Below are positions 8,814-16,173 of a stretch of DNA of 20,168 bases, one piece after another. Source of the DNA: Burkholderiales bacterium (lineage in GTDB: Bacteria > Pseudomonadota > Gammaproteobacteria > Burkholderiales > JAEUMW01). The stretch lies in contig JAEUMX010000052.1 in the NCBI GenBank assembly GCA_016791285.1, positions 1 through 20,168 on the forward strand, read 5' to 3'. Position numbers and translations under genes: made by a program. The notes beneath the pieces were generated by a model, which was not told where the DNA came from, did no database searches, and worked only from the letters and a program-made list of their open reading frames with translations. Every line of letters begins with the position of its first letter. Position 1 is the first letter of the stretch.

Positions 8814-11513
8814 CTACAGCGCGCGCACGCAGCGTTTGAGGTCGGGATCGTCCTCGTTCGGGAGAACCTCGAAGCCGAGCTTCTGCATGAAGCGCAGCAT
8901 CCTCGTGTTGGAAGTGAGAACGTCGCCATCGATCCGGCGCAACCCCTTTTCGCGGGCCGCATCCATCAGGCTCACCATGAGGCGCCCGCCGATGCCGTGG
9001 CTATGCCAGTTGTCCGCGACCGCGATCGCGAACTCGCACGTATCGCCGCTCGAATTGATGACGTAGCGGGCCACGCCGATCTCCATGTCGCGCCCCTGCT
9101 GCTGGGTCACCGCGACGAGCGCCATCTCGCGGTCGTAGTCGATCTGTGTGAATCGGACCAGCATGCGCTGCGAAAGCTCCCGCACCGTGCTGATGAAGCG
9201 ATTGTACCGGGACTCCTCCGACAGATTGCGCACGAACTCCTGCTCGAGCTCCGCGTCTTCGGGCCGGATCGGGCGGATGACGATCTCGGTGCCGTCGGCG
9301 AGCACCAGCGTCTCCGTCAGGTGCTCGGGATACGGGCAGATCGCCATATGGGCGTAGCGCCCGAAGAGATCCGGCGAGGGATGGTCGACGACGATGCGCG
9401 CGTCGACGGCGATGATGCCTTCCTCGTCGAGGATCAGCGGATTGATGTCCATCTCGACGATCCAGGGCAGCTCCGACACCATCTCCGAGACCCGTTCGAT
9501 CACTTCGACCAGGCCGTCGATGTTGGCAGGCGGCATGTTGCGATAGGCGCCGAGCGTCTTCGCTATGCGCGTGCGCTGGATGAGGTCGCGCGCCAGGAAG
9601 GCGTTCAAGGGAGGCAGTGCGACCGCCTGGTCCGCCAGGACCTCGACCAGCGAGCCGCCGGCGCCGAAGCTGATTACCGGCCCGAACTGCGGGTCGGTCA
9701 CCACCCCGACCATGAGCTCGCGTCCGTTCTGCTTGACGCCCATCGGCTGAATCGCGATGCCTTCGATGCGGGCGTTCGGCGAGAGGCGCTTCACGCTCGC
9801 GATGATGTCCGTGTAGGCGGCCCGCAGCTCCTGCGCGTTCTGCACGTCGAGCCGCACCCCGCGCGCCTCGGACTTGTGCACGATGTCCGGGGAGCTGATC
9901 TTCATCGCCACCGGGAAACCGAGCTGCTCGGCGTTGACGATCGCCTCGGCGAGCGAGCGGGCCACCACGGTTTTCGCGACCGGAATTCTGAAGGCGGCGA
10001 GCAGGGCCTTCGATTCGGTCTCCGTCAGAATCTTCCGCCGCTCGGCCAGCACCGCTTCGACCAGAATCCGCGCACCCTCGACGTCGGCCGGTTGCTCGTG
10101 CGCGATCGGCCCCGGCACCTGCATGAGCAACTGCTGGTTGCGATAGTAGTTGACGATGTTGCGGAAGGCCTCGACGGCGGGTTCCGGCGTGCGGAACACC
10201 GGCATCCCGGCGTCCTGCAGGACCTGGCGCGCGGCTGCGACATGATCGTCCCCCATCCAGCAAGCGATGAGCGGCTTGCTGCTTTCCTGCCTGAGCGCGA
10301 TTACCGAGTTCGAAATTGCGATCGGGTCGGACATCACCTGTGGCGTATGGATGACCAGCAACCCGTCCATCTGCGGGTCCTGGATGCATGCCCGGACCGC
10401 CGCGGTGTAGCGCTCGGGGCCGGCGTCCTCATGGATGTCGACCGGGTTGTGCACCGGGTGGCCTTCCGGCAGGGCCGTCTGGATGGTTTCCACGGTGGCG
10501 GGGGCGAGCTCGGTGACGTGAATGCCCTGATCGATCGCCCAATCCGCGGCGAGCACGCCCGGACCACCGCCGTTGGACACGATCGCCAGCCGGTCGCCGC
10601 AGGGTTTGTAGCGCGACGAGAGGCACTTGGCGGCGGAGAAGAGCTGCGAATAGGTCAATACGCGCACCGCGCCAGCCCGGCGCAGCGCCGCATCGAAGAT
10701 GTCGTCGCGCCCGACCAGCGAGCCGGAATGGGTGATGGCCGCCCGCAGCCCTGCCGCCCGGCGCCCGGCCTTCACCACGATCACCGGCTTCATGCGTGCG
10801 GCGCCGCGCAAGGCAGACAGAAAGCGCCGGGGACGATTGAAGCCTTCGACGTAGAGCAGAATGCTTTCGGTCTGGGGATCGCTCGTCAGGAAGTCGAGCA
10901 CGTCGGAAAAGCTCACGTCGCATCGATTGCCGAGGGAGACGATGGTCGAGAATCCGATGTCGTCGGTGCGCGCCCAGTCGAGCATCGAAGTGAGCAGCGC
11001 CCCCGACTGGGAAACGAGGGCGACGCTGCCGGACTTGATGGGTCCCCGAGCCAGAGCGGCATTGAAACCCAGGGCGGGGCGCGCAAGGCCGATCGAATTC
11101 GGGCCGAGAAGGCGGATGCCGCCCTTGCGGGCCACCCCGAGCGTTGCTTCGAGCAAGGCCTGTCCTTGTGGCGTAGAGCGCTGCAGGCCGGGGGTGAGGA
11201 TCACGGCCGCGGACACGCGGGCGCGGCGGCAGGACTCCATGACTTCCGGCACCGCTTCCGCTGGCGTGGCGATGACGGCGAGGTCGATCGGCTTGCCGAT
11301 CTCGTCCACGGACGCATGGCTCGGCGTGCCCAGCACCGTCTCGCGGTTCGGGTTGACGGCGTAGCACTCGCCCTTGAAGTCGCCGCGCAGCAGGTTCTCC
11401 GCCAGTGCGCGACTGGCGCTGCCCTCACGCTCGCCGGCGCCGATCAGTGCGACCGACGTGGGACAGAAAAGCTGAGCCAGGTAACGACGCTCGGTGCTAT
11501 AGAGAGAAGTCAT
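8814..11513 (-). CDS. patZ: Pat/PatZ-type protein: NDP-forming acyl-CoA synthetase fused to GNAT acetyltransferase
   Basis: The 899-residue product has the layout of the protein lysine acetyltransferase Pat/PatZ (YfiQ, about 886 aa). A CoA-binding Rossmann domain begins near 18 (SVALIGAGEREGS), succinyl-CoA-ligase-like domains run to about 460, an ATP-grasp domain covers about 485-715, and a C-terminal GNAT domain about 743-899. The GNAT part shows CEFAIAVAD with a candidate catalytic Glu827 and the acetyl-CoA loop HSHGIGGRLM (837-846). Known Pat proteins acetylate and shut down acetyl-CoA synthetase and other enzymes. The synthetase part keeps a His262 in ITHSGSLVG, the phosphohistidine position of ADP-forming acyl-CoA synthetases. 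It is divergent from a deacetylase-like gene. Substrates are unknown. Confidence 0.88.
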   Translation of the reverse strand: MTSLYSTERRYLAQLFCPTSVALIGAGEREGSASRALAENLLRGDFKGECYAVNPNRETVLGTPSHASVDEIGKPIDLAVIATPAEAVPEVMESCRRARVSAAVILTPGLQRSTPQGQALLEATLGVARKGGIRLLGPNSIGLARPALGFNAALARGPIKSGSVALVSQSGALLTSMLDWARTDDIGFSTIVSLGNRCDVSFSDVLDFLTSDPQTESILLYVEGFNRPRRFLSALRGAARMKPVIVVKAGRRAAGLRAAITHSGSLVGRDDIFDAALRRAGAVRVLTYSQLFSAAKCLSSRYKPCGDRLAIVSNGGGPGVLAADWAIDQGIHVTELAPATVETIQTALPEGHPVHNPVDIHEDAGPERYTAAVRACIQDPQMDGLLVIHTPQVMSDPIAISNSVIALRQESSKPLIACWMGDDHVAAARQVLQDAGMPVFRTPEPAVEAFRNIVNYYRNQQLLMQVPGPIAHEQPADVEGARILVEAVLAERRKILTETESKALLAAFRIPVAKTVVARSLAEAIVNAEQLGFPVAMKISSPDIVHKSEARGVRLDVQNAQELRAAYTDIIASVKRLSPNARIEGIAIQPMGVKQNGRELMVGVVTDPQFGPVISFGAGGSLVEVLADQAVALPPLNAFLARDLIQRTRIAKTLGAYRNMPPANIDGLVEVIERVSEMVSELPWIVEMDINPLILDEEGIIAVDARIVVDHPSPDLFGRYAHMAICPYPEHLTETLVLADGTEIVIRPIRPEDAELEQEFVRNLSEESRYNRFISTVRELSQRMLVRFTQIDYDREMALVAVTQQQGRDMEIGVARYVINSSGDTCEFAIAVADNWHSHGIGGRLMVSLMDAAREKGLRRIDGDVLTSNTRMLRFMQKLGFEVLPNEDDPDLKRCVRAL

Positions 11514-11685
11514 GGATGCGGTAAGTGGTTAGAATCACGGCCTGCGGGACACCCCTCGTGCTGCATTGCAATATTCGTGCGGGGATCATAATGGACTTTG
11601 CTGCTGGCTGGCTATAACATTTCGAAAATACAACAAATTTGCCAAGAAAGGGGGCACATCGACCCCGCGCCGGAAGGAGGCGCCG
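11514..11685. promoter_or_regulatory. Divergent control region between pat and the deacetylase gene
   Basis: This 172-bp stretch separates divergent genes and is notably AT-rich from about 11585 to 11645. Plus-strand -10-like hexamers are TAGAAT (11530), CATAAT (11587) and TATAAC (11613). TTGCAA at 11566 stands 15 bp before CATAAT, a short spacer. On the minus strand, TATGAT (complement of 11585-11590) could serve pat. AAGGAGG at 11674-11680 is the ribosome site of the deacetylase gene. Which hexamers are used cannot be told by eye. Confidence 0.5.
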
Positions 11686-12609
11686 TTGATTACTGCGTTT
11701 ATTTCCCACATCGATTGTCTGGCTCACGATATGGGTTCGTATCATCCCGAGAGTCCCTTGCGGCTGCGCGCTGTCGAAGATCAGCTGATCGCTTCGGGGC
11801 TCATCAACTACCTCGACCATCGTGACGCTCCGGCGGCAGAGCGGGTCCACCTGGAGCGGGTGCACACCAGGGAGCACGTCGACCGCATCTTCGCGGCGGT
11901 GCCAAAAGCCGGCCTCTGTCACCTGGATCCGGACACCGCGATGAATCCGTTCTCGCTGCGCGCTGCCCTGCGCGCGGCGGGGGCGGTGGTGTACGCCGTC
12001 GATCTCGTGCTCGGCGGGACCACGAAGACCGCCTTCTGCTCCGTTCGCCCCCCGGGGCACCATGCGGAGCGCGAGCGGGCCATGGGGTTTTGCTTCTTCA
12101 ACAACATCGCCGTCGGCGCGGCCCACGCCCTCGAGCATCATGGGCTCAAGCGCGTGTGCATTGCCGACTTCGACGTGCATCACGGCAACGGCACCGAGGA
12201 TATCTTCCGGGATGATCCGCGGGTGCTCATGGTCTCGACTTTCCAGCATCCGTTCTACCCCTACAGCGGGGCGGAGGGCGGTTCCCCGAACATGGTGAAC
12301 ATCCCGCTGCCGGCCTACACCGGCGGCGAGCGGTTCCGCAACGCGGTGTCCGAGCACTGGGTGCCGGCGATCGACGCATTCCGGCCCGAGCTCCTGCTGA
12401 TCTCGGCCGGCTTCGACGCTCATCGGGACGACGACATGGCATCGATGAGTCTGATCGAGTCCGATTACGCCTGGGTGACGAACACCCTGCTCGATCTTGC
12501 GACGAAGTACTGCGGCGGGCGCGTCGTGTCGGTGCTGGAAGGTGGCTACGAGCTGCATGCGCTCGGGCGCAGCGTCATGACCCATCTCAAGGTGCTGTCG
12601 GGCTTGTAG
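11686..12609 (+). CDS. Histone deacetylase-family (class II / AcuC-like) deacetylase
   Basis: This is a 307-residue zinc amidohydrolase of the arginase/deacetylase fold. The catalytic His pair is H125/H126 (RPPGHHAE). Zinc ligands are D163 and H165 (ADFDVHHGNGT) and D244 (SAGFDAHRDD). The active-site Tyr is Y288 (EGGYEL). I placed the start at a TTG (11686), because AAGGAGG sits 5 bases upstream and the family begins there; upstream in-frame codons are AT-rich and look untranslated. Likely substrates are acetyl-lysine proteins, with acetylpolyamines or other acyl-amides as alternatives. The divergent Pat gene favours protein deacetylation (inference). It ends 21 bp from the convergent Mth938-like gene. 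Confidence 0.9.
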   Translation: MITAFISHIDCLAHDMGSYHPESPLRLRAVEDQLIASGLINYLDHRDAPAAERVHLERVHTREHVDRIFAAVPKAGLCHLDPDTAMNPFSLRAALRAAGAVVYAVDLVLGGTTKTAFCSVRPPGHHAERERAMGFCFFNNIAVGAAHALEHHGLKRVCIADFDVHHGNGTEDIFRDDPRVLMVSTFQHPFYPYSGAEGGSPNMVNIPLPAYTGGERFRNAVSEHWVPAIDAFRPELLLISAGFDAHRDDDMASMSLIESDYAWVTNTLLDLATKYCGGRVVSVLEGGYELHALGRSVMTHLKVLSGL

Positions 12610-12630
12610 CCAACCGCTGCTCGCCGCGCA

Positions 12631-13002
12631 TCAGCGGAGCAGGATTGCCGCGGCTACTTTCCTGCCCTCGGTGGCCAGGATGTTGTAGGTGCGGCACGCC
12701 GCCATCGCGTCCATGGTTTCGAGCCCGGTGCCGGTCTGCAGAACGATCCGCTGCAGCGACAGCGGCGGAAAACGCAGGCGCGCACCGGTGCCCAGCAGGA
12801 CCACCTGCACGCCCAGGGTGGCGAGAAACTCGAAGTGCGCGCTCGCGAGCGCATCGAACGTCGGCGCGTCCCACGGATCGACGATGCGCTCCGGCAGGAC
12901 CACGAGGCTCGACTCGTGGCGCACGCCGTTGACGGCAACATAGCCATCGCCGTAGCCCGAGAAGAGATTCAGGCCGGGGGCGGTGGCGAGGTGAAATTTC
13001 AT
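12631..13002 (-). CDS. Mth938-like domain protein (DUF498, NDUFAF3-related)
   Basis: The 123-residue protein belongs to the Mth938/NDUFAF3 family. Diagnostic stretches are VQVVLLGTGARLRFPP (65-80), GLETMDAMAACRTYNILA (93-110) and EGRKVAAAIL near the end. The human relative NDUFAF3 helps complex I assembly; the bacterial role is not established. I chose the ATG at 13002. An in-frame GTG at 13026 would add 8 residues and place the start inside the alaC promoter. No strong ribosome site is seen for either. It is divergent from alaC across a short shared region. Confidence 0.85.
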   Translation of the reverse strand: MKFHLATAPGLNLFSGYGDGYVAVNGVRHESSLVVLPERIVDPWDAPTFDALASAHFEFLATLGVQVVLLGTGARLRFPPLSLQRIVLQTGTGLETMDAMAACRTYNILATEGRKVAAAILLR

Positions 13003-13017
13003 CGGAGCGGGCGAGAT

Positions 13018-13046
13018 TTGCGGCACATCGCGGCACGCCCTAGAAT
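13018..13046 (+). promoter_or_regulatory. Putative sigma-70 promoter of alaC
   Basis: TTGCGG (13018-13023) and TAGAAT (13041-13046) are separated by 17 bp and followed by CAT. Transcription would start near 13053, about 36 bases before the alaC ATG. The promoter partly overlaps the upstream side of the divergent Mth938-like gene, so the two could be controlled together. Confidence 0.6.
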
Positions 13047-13088
13047 CATAGCTTTTTTCGCTTCACCCAGCCCGTCGCAAACCTCCCC

Positions 13089-14273
13089 ATGGAAGAGTTC
13101 AGTCGCATCCGGCGTCTGCCGCCCTACGTTTTCAACATCACCGGTGAGCTCAAGGCAGCGGCCCGCAAACGCGGCGAGGACATCATCGACTTCGGCATGG
13201 GCAACCCGGACGGTGCGACGCCGAAGCACATCGTCGACAAGCTGATCGAGACCGTGCAACGGCCGGACACGCACCGCTATTCGGTCTCGAAGGGCATCCC
13301 CCGGCTGCGCCGGGCAATCTGCAACTGGTACCGGCAGCGTTACGAAGTCGATCTCGACCCCGACAGCGAGGCGATCGTCACCATCGGCTCGAAGGAAGGG
13401 ATCGCCCACCTCACGCTCGCGACGCTGGACACCGGCGACATCGTGCTGGTTCCGAATCCGAGCTACCCGATCCACATCTACGGGCCGGTGATCTCCGGCG
13501 CCGACATCCGCCACGTGCCGATGGCGCGCGGCGTCGACTTCTTCGAGGAACTGCAGCGGGCGATCCGGGACAGCTATCCGCGGCCCAAGATGCTGATCCT
13601 GAATTTCCCCAGCAATCCCACCACCCAGTGCGTCGAGCTCTCGTTTTTCGAGCGCGTGGTGGAGCTCGCGCGCGAGCATCACATCTACGTCGTGCACGAC
13701 CTCGCCTACGCGGACATCGTGTTCGACGGCTACCGCGCGCCTTCGATCCTGCAGGTGCCGGGTGCGCGCGAAGTCGCGGTCGAGTTTTTCACGCTCTCGA
13801 AGAGCTACAACATGCCCGGCTGGCGTGTCGGGTTCATGGTCGGCAACCGCGATCTCGTCACGGCGTTAAGCCGCATCAAGAGCTATCACGACTACGGCAC
13901 CTTCACGCCGCTCCAGGTGGCATCCATCGTGGCGCTCGAGGGCCCGCAGGAGCCCGTGCACCAGATCTGCCAGACCTACCAGAACCGGCGCGACGTGCTC
14001 TGCAAGGGCCTGCAGCAGGTGGGCTGGGGCGTCGAGGTGCCGAAGGCGACCATGTTCGTCTGGGCGCCGATCCCGGAGCCCTACAAGGCGGCGGGCTCGC
14101 TCGAATTCTCGAAAAAGCTCCTGAACGATGCGAAGGTGGCTGTATCGCCGGGTGTCGGCTTCGGCGAGTATGGCGATGATCACGTCCGCTTCTCTCTCAT
14201 CGAAAACGAAGCGCGTACCCGCCAGGCACTGCGCGGGATCAAGGAAATGTTCCGCAAGGACGGACTGCTGTGA
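13089..14273 (+). CDS. alaC: Alanine (glutamate-pyruvate) aminotransferase AlaC-type
   Basis: This 394-residue fold type I PLP aminotransferase resembles E. coli AlaC/YfdZ (412 aa). AlaC forms alanine from pyruvate with glutamate as donor. Visible motifs are the PLP lysine K238 in [15 protein letters not shown]176 in FPSNPTTQ, D204 in HDLAYAD, and the C-terminal VRFSLIENE with the substrate-binding Arg. No Shine-Dalgarno precedes the ATG; the leader is short. It heads a block that continues with a GNAT, hom, an MFS gene and thrC, a common setting for alaC in Betaproteobacteria. Its last 69 bp are repeated 140 bp downstream (see the separate entry). Confidence 0.92.
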   Translation: MEEFSRIRRLPPYVFNITGELKAAARKRGEDIIDFGMGNPDGATPKHIVDKLIETVQRPDTHRYSVSKGIPRLRRAICNWYRQRYEVDLDPDSEAIVTIGSKEGIAHLTLATLDTGDIVLVPNPSYPIHIYGPVISGADIRHVPMARGVDFFEELQRAIRDSYPRPKMLILNFPSNPTTQCVELSFFERVVELAREHHIYVVHDLAYADIVFDGYRAPSILQVPGAREVAVEFFTLSKSYNMPGWRVGFMVGNRDLVTALSRIKSYHDYGTFTPLQVASIVALEGPQEPVHQICQTYQNRRDVLCKGLQQVGWGVEVPKATMFVWAPIPEPYKAAGSLEFSKKLLNDAKVAVSPGVGFGEYGDDHVRFSLIENEARTRQALRGIKEMFRKDGLL

Positions 14274-14279
14274 GGACGG

Positions 14280-14355
14280 CGCGCTTCGTTTCGGTGAAGG
14301 CTAACGCCAGGCAGGGGTTAAGCGCGGTGCGCGGCCGGAGCCAAAACGAAGCGCG
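14280..14355. repeat. Inverted repeat spanning the alaC downstream spacer
   Basis: Bases 14280-14291 (CGCGCTTCGTTT) are the reverse complement of 14344-14355, giving a 12-bp stem around a 52-base loop. Extended to 14297, the left arm also resembles an inverted copy of 14197-14215 inside alaC (one gap, one mismatch). CGCCAGGCA at 14305-14313 repeats 14220-14228. The spacer thus looks assembled from pieces of the alaC end. No T-run follows, so a terminator is unlikely. Confidence 0.55.
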
Positions 14356-14413
14356 TACCCGCCAGGCGCTGCGCGGGATCAAGGAAATGTTCCGCAAGGA
14401 CGGGCTGTTGTAG
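14343..14413 (+). pseudogene. Duplicated 3' end of alaC (last 22 full codons plus stop)
   Basis: Bases 14343-14411 repeat 14203-14271, the end of alaC, with 66 of 69 identities. The three differences (A/G at 14228/14368, A/G at 14264/14404, C/T at 14268/14408) are all silent: Ala GCA/GCG, Gly GGA/GGG, Leu CTG/TTG. The stop differs too (TGA versus TAG). The copy has no start of its own. A GTG at 14270 opens a continuous 47-codon frame into it, which is probably accidental. Silent-only divergence says both copies evolved while coding, so this is more likely a leftover from recombination with a related alaC allele than a simple old duplication. Confidence 0.88.
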
Positions 14414-14422
14414 GCGGCCCAG

Positions 14423-14860
14423 GTGCAGATCATCGAAATCACCGATGCCACGGGCTGCGTGGTCGAGCCGGGCTGGCTGTCGGCGGCGGAGCGGGTGCAT
14501 CGCCAGTTGCGGCCCCAGATTCCCGAGCCGTACCCCGCCAGCATGGAGCGGGTGTTCGCCGGCGGCGGACGCATGATGGTGGCCTTGTACGCGGGCGAGG
14601 TCGCCGGAGTGGCCGTATACCGCGTGCAAGAGAACACTTCGCAGGGGCGCAGGCTCTACATCGACGATCTGGTGGTGGACGCGGACTGCCGCTTGCGCGG
14701 GCTCGGCGGTGCGCTGCTCGCCCAGCTCGATGAGACCGCGCGGGGGGCCGGCTGCGCCGTCGTCGACCTCGATTCGGGCACCCAGCGCGAGGGGGCCCAC
14801 TGCTTCTACTTCCGCGCGGGCTACACGATCAAGACATTCGGCTTCAAGAAGACGCTATGA
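14423..14860 (+). CDS. GNAT family N-acetyltransferase
   Basis: The 145-residue product is a single GNAT domain. Strand 4 and the acetyl-CoA loop are seen at LYIDDLVVDADCRLRGLGGALL (78-99), with the R90-x-x-G-x-G pattern, and the C-terminal HCFYFRAGY (127-134) is typical. The substrate is not evident. The start is a GTG 9 bases after the stop of the duplicated alaC tail; the ribosome site is weak (TAGGCGG). The stop overlaps the hom ATG (14857-14860), suggesting coupling. In many relatives hom follows alaC directly, so this gene may be a later insertion into the block (from memory, not tested). Confidence 0.82.
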   Translation: MQIIEITDATGCVVEPGWLSAAERVHRQLRPQIPEPYPASMERVFAGGGRMMVALYAGEVAGVAVYRVQENTSQGRRLYIDDLVVDADCRLRGLGGALLAQLDETARGAGCAVVDLDSGTQREGAHCFYFRAGYTIKTFGFKKTL

Positions 14861-16173
14861 GACCCATCCACGCAGGACTGCTCGGCATCGGCACCGTCGG
14901 CGGCGGCACGTTCACCGTGCTCACCCGGAATCAGGGGGAAATCGCACGCCGCGCCGGGCGCGAGATCGCGATTCGCACCGTCGCCGACCGCGACGTCGAG
15001 AAGGCGCGCAGCCTGGTCAATGGTGCAGCCGAGGTGACGGACGACGCGTTTTCCGTCGTGCGCGACCCGGACATCGACATCGTGATCGAGCTCATCGGCG
15101 GCTGCACCGTCGCGCGGGAGCTGATCCTCGCCGCGATCGACCACGGCAAGCACGTGGTGACCGCCAACAAGGCGCTGCTCGCGCTGCACGGAAATGAGAT
15201 TTTCGCGGCGGCACAGGAGAAAGGCGTCATGGTGGCCTTCGAAGCCGCGGTGTGTGGAGGCATACCGATCATCAAGGCCCTGCGCGAGGGTCTGACCGCC
15301 AACCGCATCGAGTGGATCGCCGGCATCATCAACGGCACCAGCAACTTCATCCTGACCGAGATGCGCAGCCGCGGCGTGAGCTTCGAGCTCGCGCTGAAGG
15401 ATGCGCAGGCGCGCGGCTACGCCGAGGCCGACCCGACCTTCGACATCGAAGGCATCGACGCCGCGCACAAGCTCGCCATCATGGCGGCCATCAGCTTCGG
15501 CATTCCGATGAAGTTCGACTCCGCCTACACCGAGGGCATCTCGAAGCTCACCAGACTCGATATCCGCTACGCCGAAGAGCTCGGCTATCGCATCAAGCTG
15601 CTCGGCATCACCAAGCGCAAGCCCGACGGCATCGAGCTGCGCGTGCATCCGACGCTGATTCCGGAGCGCCGGCTGATCGCGAACGTCGATGGCGTGATGA
15701 ACGCCGTGCTGGTGAAGGGCGACGCGGTCGGGGCCACCCTCTATTACGGCGCGGGGGCGGGCGCGGAGCCGACGGCATCCGCCGTGGTGGCCGACCTGGT
15801 GGACGTCACGCGCATGCACACCGCCGATCCCGAACACCGCGTGCCGCATCTCGCGTTCCAGCCCGACAAGGTCAGCGACCTGCCGATCCTGCCGATGGCC
15901 GAGGTCGAATCGGCCTACTACCTGCGCATGCGCGCCTACGACAAGCCGGGGGTGCTGGCGGACATCACGCGCATCCTCGCCGACGTGGAGATCTCGATCG
16001 ACGCGATGATGCAGAAGGAATCGCAGGAAGGGGAGGAGCACGCTGACATCATCATGCTCACCCACGTGACCCGCGAGAAGCACGTGAACGCTGCGATCGG
16101 GCGCATCGAGAAGCTGCCGACCATTACCGGCGCCGTCACCCGGATCCGGACGGAAGAGCTGAACGCGCGGTGA
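14857..16173 (+). CDS. hom: Homoserine dehydrogenase
   Basis: Hom reduces aspartate semialdehyde to homoserine, the branch point to threonine and methionine. The 438-residue monofunctional form has an NAD(P) fold with GLLGIGTVGGGTF (7-19). Active-site lysines are K105 (TANKALLA) and K205 (AAHKLAI), with the conserved EAAVCGGIPII at 129-139 and GIINGTSNFILT at 156-167. A C-terminal ACT domain begins near 353 (AYYLRMRAYDKPGVLADI), expected to sense threonine. No aspartokinase domain is fused. It overlaps both the GNAT stop (ATGA) and the following MFS start (GTGA), which places it in one transcript with them. Confidence 0.95.
   Translation: MRPIHAGLLGIGTVGGGTFTVLTRNQGEIARRAGREIAIRTVADRDVEKARSLVNGAAEVTDDAFSVVRDPDIDIVIELIGGCTVARELILAAIDHGKHVVTANKALLALHGNEIFAAAQEKGVMVAFEAAVCGGIPIIKALREGLTANRIEWIAGIINGTSNFILTEMRSRGVSFELALKDAQARGYAEADPTFDIEGIDAAHKLAIMAAISFGIPMKFDSAYTEGISKLTRLDIRYAEELGYRIKLLGITKRKPDGIELRVHPTLIPERRLIANVDGVMNAVLVKGDAVGATLYYGAGAGAEPTASAVVADLVDVTRMHTADPEHRVPHLAFQPDKVSDLPILPMAEVESAYYLRMRAYDKPGVLADITRILADVEISIDAMMQKESQEGEEHADIIMLTHVTREKHVNAAIGRIEKLPTITGAVTRIRTEELNAR

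Noticed and set aside
8748..11591. 947-codon plus-strand open frame opposite the pat gene
   Set aside because: It lacks any recognisable domain, is rich in Arg/His/Asp as expected for antisense of GC-rich codons, and lies wholly over a well-supported gene.
12610..12640. Possible bidirectional terminator between the deacetylase and Mth938-like genes
   Set aside because: CCGCTG/CAGCGG can form a 6-bp stem, but it lies partly inside the Mth938-like gene and has no T-run on either strand.
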